DNA from: Chersky-840 sp963838775
GTDB taxonomy: Bacteria; Actinomycetota; Acidimicrobiia; Acidimicrobiales; UBA8190
Length of the DNA: 64,000 nt
NCBI GenBank assembly: GCA_963838775.1
Contig: CAWISP010000037.1
Span: forward strand, 1 to 64,000
Direction of reading: 5' to 3'
In this document: piece after piece, positions 33,980 through 41,830 of the stretch
Numbering within the stretch: the stretch's first letter is position 1
Layout of the letters: each line of letters opens with the position of its first letter
Position numbers and translations under genes: made by a program
The notes under the pieces: generated by a model
What the model was told of the DNA's origin: nothing
What the model saw: only the letters and a program-made list of their open reading frames with translations
The model's database searches: none

Positions 33980-34369
33980 CTACGACGGGTGCGTGGTGTA
34001 GTCGATCGGCCCCGAGTCCTTTACACCGATGGCGAAGCAGAAACAGTGGATGGGGGCGTGATCGCTCACGGGACGGAGGCTGTGGACCTTGTCGGGAGGG
34101 ATGTGGACCAGGTCTCCCTGGACGACGTCGCGGTCCTCGCCTTCGATGGTCATGATCCCGCGCCCCGACGTCACGTAATAGAACTCATGGGTGGGGTGGG
34201 AGTGGGGGTGGACATAGCCCCCTCCGGCCACCTCGAACTCGTTCACGAGCTCGAGGAACCCTCCGTCGGTGATCTCCTTCATCTCGCGCGACTTGAACAG
34301 CCACCACACCGGGACCGTGCCGTTGTGCTCCACCACGGGCTCTACGTCCTCGATGCTGCGCACGTCCAT
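33980..34369 (-). CDS. Cupin-domain protein
   Basis: 129 residues with a single cupin barrel: metal-ligand cluster HPHSHPTHEFYYV and second motif GDLVHIPPDKVHSL. It may be a sugar- or ureide-processing isomerase/dioxygenase or a small-molecule binder. It is upstream of the glyoxylate-reductase-like gene and divergent from the ureidoglycolate-lyase-like gene. Confidence 0.85.
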   Translation of the reverse strand: MDVRSIEDVEPVVEHNGTVPVWWLFKSREMKEITDGGFLELVNEFEVAGGGYVHPHSHPTHEFYYVTSGRGIMTIEGEDRDVVQGDLVHIPPDKVHSLRPVSDHAPIHCFCFAIGVKDSGPIDYTTHPS

Positions 34370-34407
34370 CGCCTTGTCCTCCTCGCTCGTCGATCACAGG
34401 CCGTAGA

Positions 34408-34423
34408 CTGACGGCGCCGTCAG
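34408..34423. promoter_or_regulatory. 16-bp perfect palindrome in a divergent promoter
   Basis: CTGACGGCGCCGTCAG lies between the cupin gene (minus) and the ureidoglycolate-lyase-like gene (plus). Likely an operator for a regulator not in this window; it could also be a hairpin. Confidence 0.65.
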
Positions 34424-34443
34424 CGTAGATCAGGGGGTTCCAC

Positions 34444-34947
34444 ATGGCCGAAGCCGCAAGGCGCCTCGTCGCCGGCCCGGTCGTGGCCGAAGCGTGGGCA
34501 CCCTTCGGATGGGTGCCGGTGCCCGATACCGATCCGTCCGACGGGACGAACCGGCTCGAGTACCAGTGGGCAGACCCCCACGTGAACGTCATCAGTCACG
34601 CGCCCGACGAGGTGAAGAGAGACGGGGACGGGCTGCGCTGCGAACGGATGTACCGCCACGACACCCACACCCAGGTCCTGTTGGCGCTCAACGGGCCGTC
34701 GGTGCTGGCCGTGGCCCCGGCCGACGCCGATCTGTCCACCGAGGCGGGCCTCGACTCGGTCCGGGCCTTTCGACTGGAGAAGCTCGATGCCGTGGTGCTG
34801 CACCGGGGCACCTGGCACTGGGGCCCGTTCCCGCTCGGTGACGAGCCCGTTCTGCTCTTCAATGTCCAGGGCCTCGGGTATGCCGACGACAACGCCTCGG
34901 CCGACCTCGGCGCGCACGGTGTCGATCTCATCGTCCTGGGAGGCTGA
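34444..34947 (+). CDS. Ureidoglycolate lyase-like protein
   Basis: 167 residues of an AllA/ureidoglycolate-lyase-like beta-barrel: WAPFGWVPVPD, CERMYRHDTHTQVLLALNG and VVLHRGTWHWGPFPLGD in order. AllA splits ureidoglycolate into urea and glyoxylate. Its neighbours, a glyoxylate-reductase-like enzyme and a cupin, fit ureide or glyoxylate metabolism. ATG 34444 lies 21 bases beyond the palindrome. Confidence 0.78.
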   Translation: MAEAARRLVAGPVVAEAWAPFGWVPVPDTDPSDGTNRLEYQWADPHVNVISHAPDEVKRDGDGLRCERMYRHDTHTQVLLALNGPSVLAVAPADADLSTEAGLDSVRAFRLEKLDAVVLHRGTWHWGPFPLGDEPVLLFNVQGLGYADDNASADLGAHGVDLIVLGG

Positions 34948-35116
34948 GGTCCCGCACCGGGTCCGCACCGTCGCTCGTCGGAGCTGAGCTCCCCGCACGT
35001 CGTGCGGGTGATGACCAAAACGTAGAGGAGTCGGTCACAATCAGCGCGTCATGGAAGATCGCGCGTCGCGCCCGCCTATCGCGACATGGGGCGCGGGCCG
35101 AGACCGGGACCCGCCC

Positions 35117-37642
35117 GTGAGGATCTCGAGACGACGGTTGCTCGCCGCCGCCCCACTGGCGGCGGCGACTGTGGCAGGTGGCGGCTGGCGGGGTGCGGAC
35201 GCACCGACGAGAGCATCGACCAACCGATCGGCCTTCTGGGTGGGACCAATCTCTGGGACATTCCCGACGCGGCGTGGCGACGGGCCCTCGGCAGTCACCC
35301 GCTCGGGGCCACCGGGTCGGTCCCACCCGTCGGGACGACGGCCAAGCCGGCCAGCCGTACCAAACGCGGGATCCCCGTGGGCGGGATCGGGACGGGCGCC
35401 TTCATGCTCAACCTGGCGGGATCGTTCGGCCCGTGGAACCTCGACATCGGGGGGGACGATTCGGCCGGATCGCATTGGGGATCACCCCGGGGCAGTGGGT
35501 TCGAGGACCGCTATCTCTCCCAAGCCGGGTTCCACGTGGCGCTCACGACCGGCGCCGGGACCGTCACCACGACGCTGGCCACCGAGGACCTGCTTCCGGC
35601 GTGGCCGTTGCTCGACACCGGGGATGGGTTGTATGCGGCGCTGTTCCCGAAGGCGTGGTTCGTCTACGAAGAGCTTCCCCTTCCCGTCGCGCTCAAGCAG
35701 CTGACCCCCTTCGTGGCCCGCGACTACCGGCGCTCCTCGCTGCCGGGCGGCCTCTTCCAGCTGGCGGTTTCGAACCCGACCAATGCCCCCGCCCAGGTGG
35801 CGTGCATGTTCAGCTTCCCCAACGCCCCGTTCCGCTTGCCGACGGCCCAGTACGAGTACACGCGCCAGGGCCTGCGCTCGTCGCTGGTCCGGGGGTCGGA
35901 CATCATCGGGGTGCGACTGCAGGCCGAGGATCCTGCCAACGTGCCCGAGACCCAACGCACCGAGTGGGTCATCGGCGCCCGGGGCCCGAGCGGCTCGCGG
36001 CTCAGTGCCACCGAGGACTGGGCCGGTGACGGCGACGGCTCCGACCTCTTGGCCGCATTCAAGACGGGCCGTCTTCCCGACTCGCCTATCGACCCCCGCC
36101 GCCTCGGTCTCGCCGGAGCGGTGTGCGCGTCGTTCACGCTGGCACCCGGCGAGCAGCGGGCCGCCACCTTCGCGTTGGCGTGGGATTTTCCCATCGTGCA
36201 GTTCCGCAATCCCGTCGACGGGACCCAATGGCGCAAGCGCTACACCCAGTGGTACCCCGGTTCGTACCAGGGCTGGGCGATCGCGACGCGACCTGCTGGC
36301 CGAGGTCTCGACCATCGAGCGTGGCATCGACGCCTGGTGGTCGCCGGTGGCGGAGGACCCCGTCTATCCCCTGTGGTTGCGGGGCGCCGCCCTCAACGAG
36401 CTCTATTACAGCGTGTTCGGAGGGGTGTTCTGGGAGAACGGCTGCATCACCAAGCCCAAGGTGTTCGGCAATCGACCCGGGCAGCACCTCTACTTCACGC
36501 TCGAGACCGATGTGTTTCGGGACTGTGAGTCGATGGACGTTCGACACTACGAAGCCCGCCATCTGCTCCAGTTGTTTCCCACCATCGAACGCGACCTGCT
36601 GCTGGGTTGGGCCGACATGGTGGCCGTCGATCCGCTGGGACGCACGCCCCATGACGCCGGGTCGCCGGTCGACGATCCCTGGTTCGTCGTGAGCCAGTAC
36701 TCCGCCACCCGGCCGGCACAGCCCCCGCTGCGCGTCGACTGGCTCGATCTTCCCACCAAGTTCGTCCAACAGGCCCACGCGTACTGGACCTACACCGGGG
36801 ACCACGAGTTCGGCGCCGACGTCTATCCGGCCCTGGTGCGAACCATGACCCATCTCCTGACGCACGATCTCGACGGCGACGGGATTCCCGACGCGAATGG
36901 CTTCTGCTCCACCTATGACGCCATCGAAATGCAAGGGGCCGCCACCTATATCGCTGCGCACTTCATCGGCGCGTGCGATGCGCTGGCCGACTTCGCCCGG
37001 GTCTTCGACTCCGGCGCGGTCCAGGACCAGTGGACCGCCTCCGCCGCCAAGGCGCGCGCCTCGGCCGAAACAATGCTGTGGTCGGCGAGCGGTGGCTACT
37101 ACCGCCTCGACAGCGATGGCCCCTTCACCAACGCGCTGCTCGCCGACGCCTTGTGCGGCCAGCGCTACGGGGCGCGCGACGGCCTGCCCGACGTGCTCGA
37201 CCCGTCCCGGATGGCGTCGCACCTGGCGCAGACCTATCGGCTCAATGTGGCGGACGTGGCCGACGCCCAGATGGGGGCGGTCAATGCTGTCGACCCTTCG
37301 GGCCAACCCATCGACACCCTGCAGGGCAAGGCCGTGTGGCCCGGTGGTTCGTATTTCACCGCCGCGCTCATGCACGCCGTGGGTGCGGCCACCGGGCGCA
37401 AAGACCTCGTGGCCGATGCCCTCACCACCGGGTACGGGGTGTATCGCACCACCTACGACGACGACGCCACCGCGTTCTGGTTCGACACGCCCGCGCTGTG
37501 GATACCCAGCGACAGCCCCGGGATCCCGGTGCAGTACCGCGCCGCCGGGTACCAGAGGAGTCGGGCGGTGTGGGAGTTGCTCGTGGCGGTCAAAGACCCG
37601 TTCCCCGTGGGCTGGAAGCCCCCGGTGCGACCGACCTCGTGA
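35117..37642 (+). pseudogene. GH116-like glucosylceramidase, Tat lipoprotein, two frameshifts
   Basis: Reconstructs to about 840 residues. The Tat signal RISRRRLLAAAPLAAATVAG starts at GTG 35117. At about 35178 the frame moves by one base to give a lipobox LAGC then GRTDES. The N-terminal domain (IPVGGIGTGAFMLNLAGSFG) is of GBA2 type; a second shift near 36270 (before RDLLAEVSTIERG) leads into the catalytic alpha-barrel with GGVFWENGCITKP, DGDGIPDANGFCSTYD and GSYFTAALMHAVG. It is probably a surface-anchored beta-glucosidase or related enzyme. All segments are conserved, so frameshifts could be technical. Confidence 0.78.
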
Positions 37643-37708
37643 CACCGCCGCGCCCCACCGGAGACGCCATGGTCATCACCGCGCCGGCCCGCGAGTCATG
37701 ATCGGGAC

Positions 37709-38305
37709 GTGCCGGAACCGTCCTCCGAATCGATGCCGGCGGGAGGGTCGCTCTCAGGGCGCCTCATGGTGGCCTCGACCAAGCTGGGAGACCCCAACTT
37801 CGATCGCGGGGTGGTGCTGGTGCTCGACCACGGCGAGGACGGGGCGCTCGGGGTCGTCCTGAACCGTCCCACTCCCGTGCCCGTCGAGGAGATCCTCGAG
37901 CTCTGGGCCGATCAAGCCCGGCTGGCACCGCCCGGCGTGGTGTTCCGTGGGGGGCCGGTATCGCGCGACGCCGTCATCGGACTGGCGAAGCCGGCCTCAC
38001 CCGGGACCGCTCCCGGGCCACCATGGCGGGCCGTGGTCGAGTCCGTGGGCACGGTCGACCTGGCGGTCCCTCCCGACGACCAGCCCGTGGCGCTGCGCGG
38101 CGCCCGCCTCTTCTCCGGGTACTCGGGGTGGGCGCCTGACCAGCTGGAGGCCGAGCTGGCCGAAGGGGCGTGGTTCGTCCTCGACGCGTTGGCGGCCGAC
38201 GTGTTCTGTGTGGACGCCGACCGCCTGTGGCACGACGTCATGCGGCGCCAGGGTGGGGACCTTTCTCTGCTGGCGACGTATCCGTCGCACCCTTCCCACA
38301 ATTGA
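37709..38305 (+). CDS. YqgE/AlgH family protein
   Basis: 198 residues with GRLMVASTKLGDPNFDRGVV, EDGALGVVLNRPT, FRGGPV and LFSGYSGWAPDQLEAEL, all typical of YqgE/AlgH. The function of the family is unknown. GTG 37709 is the start. Three TGATCT copies follow the stop at 38303-38325, in a short A/T-rich gap. Confidence 0.87.
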   Translation: MPEPSSESMPAGGSLSGRLMVASTKLGDPNFDRGVVLVLDHGEDGALGVVLNRPTPVPVEEILELWADQARLAPPGVVFRGGPVSRDAVIGLAKPASPGTAPGPPWRAVVESVGTVDLAVPPDDQPVALRGARLFSGYSGWAPDQLEAELAEGAWFVLDALAADVFCVDADRLWHDVMRRQGGDLSLLATYPSHPSHN

Positions 38306-38481
38306 TCTCATGATCTGATTGATCTGACAAATGCCTTGACTGACGGTTGCCTTCAATGCGGGACGGCCTCGGGCGGCACGGACCGGACGGGTCGCACCGG
38401 TGGCCCGGCCGTGGCGCCAGCGACAGGGGTGGCCCCGGTACGATGGCGGCAGTGGCGGCTGGGGGGCCGGAGGGCCGGGCG

Positions 38482-39159
38482 ATGACCCGCATCGAAGGCG
38501 AGGACCACAACCGCGACGACGCAGCGACGTCGAGGGCGCGACGGGGCCAGCACGTTGTGCGGCGCGTCGTCACCGGCGATGTCCAGACGCTGGTCGAGGT
38601 CCTGGCGCGAGCTTTCGACGACGACCCGGTGCCGCAATGGCTGTTCCGAGGGGACCGCCGACGCCGGCGCGGGCTGCGCAAGTTCTTCGCCATCCAACTC
38701 CGGCACACCTATCTCGAGCGCGGCGAGGTGTACACGACGCGGGACCTGGCCGGTGTGGCGATGTGGTCACCACCGGGCCGTGCCCGTCCCGGATGGCGCG
38801 ACCTCGTGCGCCTCGTGCCCGTCATGCCGTATCTGACGGGGCTGGGACGCGACACCCCCGAGGCCGCCCGGCTGCTGAGCGCCGTGGACGCGGCCCGTCC
38901 CCAGGAGCCGCATTGGTACCTGGCCACGCTCGGCACCGATCCCCACCGACAGCACACGGGAGTGGGATCGGCGCTGATGCGGTCCGTGCTCGACGGCGTC
39001 GACACCGAGGGGCTGCCCGCGTATCTGGAGTCCTCCAAAGAGAGCAACCTCCCCTTCTACGGGCACCACGGATTCGAGGTCACCGGCGAGATCCGTACCC
39101 CGCGCGGCGGTCCAACGTTGTGGTTGATGTGGCGAAGGGCGCGGCCACCGGCGGCATGA
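38482..39159 (+). CDS. GNAT-family N-acetyltransferase
   Basis: 225 residues. The acetyl-CoA loop is visible as LGTDPHRQHTGVGSALM (Q-x-x-G-x-G/A type), followed by YLESSKESNLPFYGHHGFEV. ATG 38482 has GGAGG nine bases upstream; the longer frame from 38347 lacks conservation. It transfers acetyl groups to amines. MshD is also GNAT, but this single-domain protein does not show the MshD duplication. Confidence 0.83.
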   Translation: MTRIEGEDHNRDDAATSRARRGQHVVRRVVTGDVQTLVEVLARAFDDDPVPQWLFRGDRRRRRGLRKFFAIQLRHTYLERGEVYTTRDLAGVAMWSPPGRARPGWRDLVRLVPVMPYLTGLGRDTPEAARLLSAVDAARPQEPHWYLATLGTDPHRQHTGVGSALMRSVLDGVDTEGLPAYLESSKESNLPFYGHHGFEVTGEIRTPRGGPTLWLMWRRARPPAA

Positions 39160-39183
39160 CGCCCCCGGTGGGGGCCACGCTCT

Positions 39184-40155
39184 TCAGCCGTTGGGCATGC
39201 CGACGACCCGTAGCGAGCCCTCGGCGCGTGCGCGCGGGCCCCCGAGCACCGGGTGCAAGCCGGGGGGAAGCTGGTCGGGTTTCGTCATGAGGTCGCGCAA
39301 CGTGTCGAGCACGGCCCGGGCCGGAGCCGACGGCAGGCCCCGGCTGCGCTGGGCGATCCCGACCCGCCGGGGCAGCAAGCCGTCCACGTCGACCAGCCGG
39401 AACCGGGCGCGGAGGTGGGGTGGGACGGCGGTGGCGGGGAGCAACGCCGGTCCGTATCCCTCGAAGGTGAGCGATGCCAGCAGGCGCACGCCGTCGAGCT
39501 CGACCCGCGGCCGCAGTCGGACGCCGGTCGGCTTCACGGCGGCGTCGATCTCGCCGCGAAACGGTGTGCCCGGGGCCGGGAGCAGCAACTCGAAACGCTC
39601 GAGGTCGCTGATGTCGATCCGCTCGGCTCCCGACAACGGGTCGTCGTCGAGCGGGACCACGAGCACGATGTCCTCGTCGAAGAGCGGCTCGGACACGAGG
39701 TCGCGCCCGGGGACGGGAAAGGTGAGCACGGCCAGGTCCAAGCGCCCCGCCGCCAGCTGGGGCTCGAGGCCCAGGGTGGTGCCGTCCGCTACGACCAGGT
39801 GCAGGCGGGGGTGGTTCAGGGAGAGCTCGGCGAGCAGCGTCGGCACGAGCCAGCGGGCCGTGGTGCCGAGGATCCCGACCCGCACGTTCCCGGCTACTGC
39901 CTCTCGTAGGGCCCCGACGTCGGCGACGAGGGCATCGAGCTCCCCCATGACCCGGTAGGCCCGGGCCACCACTACCTCACCGTCGGCGGTCAATCGCCCT
40001 GCGGAGCGGTCGACGAGGGTGGTCCCGAGCTCGCGCTCGAGGCGGGCCACGTGAGCGGAGATGTTGGACTGTACGGTGCCCAGATGGTCGGCGGCGGACG
40101 AGAACGACCCGTGCTCGGCCACCGCCACCAGAGCCTGGAGGTGTCTCAGTTCCAT
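39184..40155 (-). CDS. LysR-family transcriptional regulator
   Basis: 323 residues. The winged HTH spans residues 1-60 (HLQALVAVAEHGSFSSAADH then VQSNISAHVARLE), followed by a periplasmic-binding-like effector domain (GNVRVGILGTTARWLVP). Target unknown. It is divergent from the HAD-acyltransferase gene, with a long inverted repeat between them. Confidence 0.9.
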   Translation of the reverse strand: MELRHLQALVAVAEHGSFSSAADHLGTVQSNISAHVARLERELGTTLVDRSAGRLTADGEVVVARAYRVMGELDALVADVGALREAVAGNVRVGILGTTARWLVPTLLAELSLNHPRLHLVVADGTTLGLEPQLAAGRLDLAVLTFPVPGRDLVSEPLFDEDIVLVVPLDDDPLSGAERIDISDLERFELLLPAPGTPFRGEIDAAVKPTGVRLRPRVELDGVRLLASLTFEGYGPALLPATAVPPHLRARFRLVDVDGLLPRRVGIAQRSRGLPSAPARAVLDTLRDLMTKPDQLPPGLHPVLGGPRARAEGSLRVVGMPNG

Positions 40156-40273
40156 CTCTTTTTACGATAGTAGAAATCTGTAATAGCTGTTTGACTGATC
40201 GAGGGCGATCATTCACAATGGTCGACAGAGACCACAGGAACCGGACGCCCCCCTCCGATCCTGTCGAGTCGGA

Positions 40274-40307
40274 GCAAAGGGACCGGATCCCCCTCTGGTC
40301 CCTTTGC
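40274..40307. repeat. Inverted repeat (11-bp arms, 12-base loop)
   Basis: GCAAAGGGACC at 40274-40284 is exactly complementary to GGTCCCTTTGC at 40297-40307. It lies in the divergent LysR/HAD intergenic region with no T tract, so an operator or transcript hairpin is more likely than a terminator. Confidence 0.75.
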
Positions 40308-40441
40308 CGCGTCAGGGCCCTAGTAGCGCATCCCCAACGGCCCTCCCCACGATGGACGGCGATATGGTCTGCGACATGGTGACGGCCCGATCGCCGAAGA
40401 CCCATGTCCACAACGGCAACGGCTCGGGCCACGACGCGCCC

Positions 40442-41830
40442 ATGACCCGGGCCGCGGTGTTCGTGGATCTCGACCGAACCCTCCTGCGCGGCGCGAGCGG
40501 CCTCGTCCTGAGCGCGGCCATGCACGCCGAGGGGCTCTTCGACGGGCGCCGGTCACTGCCCGGTGAGCGGCTCTTCTACGGGTTCTACGACCTCATAGGC
40601 GAGAGCCTGGCCTTCATGGCCATGGTGCGCGTCGCGCCGCGCTTCACCAAGGGCTGGCCTGTCGAAGCCGTGCGCCGAGCGGGCGAGCTGGCTGCCCCCG
40701 AGCTCGTCGAGCTCGTCCAGCCCTACGCCCCGGGCGTCCTGGCCGAGCACCGTGAGGCCGGTCATCTGATCGTGCTCACGACGACCACCCCCGCCGATCT
40801 CATCACCCCCTTCGCGGGGATGCTTGGGTTCGACCATGTCCTCGCCACCCGCTACGGGTGCGAAGACGGTGTCTACACCGGGGGTATCGAGGGCGAGTTC
40901 GTCTGGTCCACGGGCAAGCTCGCCGCCGTCCGGCGTTGGGCGGCGGAGTCCCGTGTCGACATGGCGGCGAGCCATGCCTACTCCGACAGCGTCTTCGATG
41001 TGCCTCTGCTGAGCGCGGTCGGGCGTCCCCACGCCGTCAACCCGGATCGACGGCTCAACGCCGTGGCCCGCCTGCGACGCTGGCCGGTCGAGCGCTGGGA
41101 CCGCCCGCCGGGAGTGCCGAAGTTGGGCGGTCTCGAGCCCTACGACGTGCTTCGACCCGTCGTCCGCCCCGCCATGTTCCCCTACGCGCGCTTCGACATC
41201 GACGGCGTGGCCCGGGTGCCACGGCGCGGACCGGTCATCCTCGCCGCCAACCACCGCAGCTACTTCGACGTGGTCGCCCTCGCCATCGTGGCGGCCCGCC
41301 TGGGTCGCCCGGTGAGGTTCCTCGCCAAGCGCGAGGTCTTCGACGCGCCCGTCGTGGGGCAGTTGGCCCGTGCCCTGGGCGGGATCCCCGTCGACCGCGG
41401 CAGCCGCTCCGACACGCCGCTGCGCGAAGCCCGCCGGGCGCTCGAAGCCGGAGAAGTCGTCGTGATCCTCCCCCAGGGGACCATTCCCCGGGGTAAGAAG
41501 TTCTTCGACCCCGAGCTCAAGGGCAAGACGGGCACGGCACGGCTGGCCGCCATGACCGGCGCCCCCGTGCTCCCGGTGGGGGTGTGGGGGACCGAAGCGG
41601 TTTGGCCGCGCTCGGCCCGGGTTCCCGACGTCACCAACCTGCTCCATCCCCCGTCCGTCCTGGTTCGGGTGGGCAAGCCCGTGCACCTCGGGCTCTCCGA
41701 CGCCGTCGCCGACACCGAGGCGATCATGGCGGCGATCATGACCCAGCTCCCCGCCGAGTCCCAACGTCCGCACGAGCCCACGGCCGAGGAGCTGGCCCGT
41801 ACCTTTCCGCCCGATCACTCCGACACGTGA
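40442..41830 (+). CDS. HAD-IB phosphatase / 1-acylglycerol-3-phosphate acyltransferase fusion
   Basis: 462 residues from ATG 40442; starts at 40352, 40364 or 40376 are also possible and no ribosome site decides. Residues 1-220 are a HAD-IB domain (FVDLDRTLLRG, with TTTTP as motif II and YSDSVFDVPLL as motif IV). Residues 250-460 are a PlsC-type acyltransferase with NHRSYFD (NHx4D) and LPQGTIPRGKKF. Such fusions make phosphatidic acid or remove a phosphate from a lipid. The stop overlaps the MurT-GatD start (GTGA), so they are coupled. Confidence 0.9.
   Translation: MTRAAVFVDLDRTLLRGASGLVLSAAMHAEGLFDGRRSLPGERLFYGFYDLIGESLAFMAMVRVAPRFTKGWPVEAVRRAGELAAPELVELVQPYAPGVLAEHREAGHLIVLTTTTPADLITPFAGMLGFDHVLATRYGCEDGVYTGGIEGEFVWSTGKLAAVRRWAAESRVDMAASHAYSDSVFDVPLLSAVGRPHAVNPDRRLNAVARLRRWPVERWDRPPGVPKLGGLEPYDVLRPVVRPAMFPYARFDIDGVARVPRRGPVILAANHRSYFDVVALAIVAARLGRPVRFLAKREVFDAPVVGQLARALGGIPVDRGSRSDTPLREARRALEAGEVVVILPQGTIPRGKKFFDPELKGKTGTARLAAMTGAPVLPVGVWGTEAVWPRSARVPDVTNLLHPPSVLVRVGKPVHLGLSDAVADTEAIMAAIMTQLPAESQRPHEPTAEELARTFPPDHSDT

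Noticed and set aside
38303..38325. Three TGATCT copies after the YqgE stop as a terminator or origin element
   Set aside because: No stable hairpin or T tract, and too few copies for an origin motif.
41584..41826. In-frame extension upstream of the MurT-GatD start
   Set aside because: It lies inside the acyltransferase coding sequence and has no family similarity; the GTG at 41827 fits the usual overlap.
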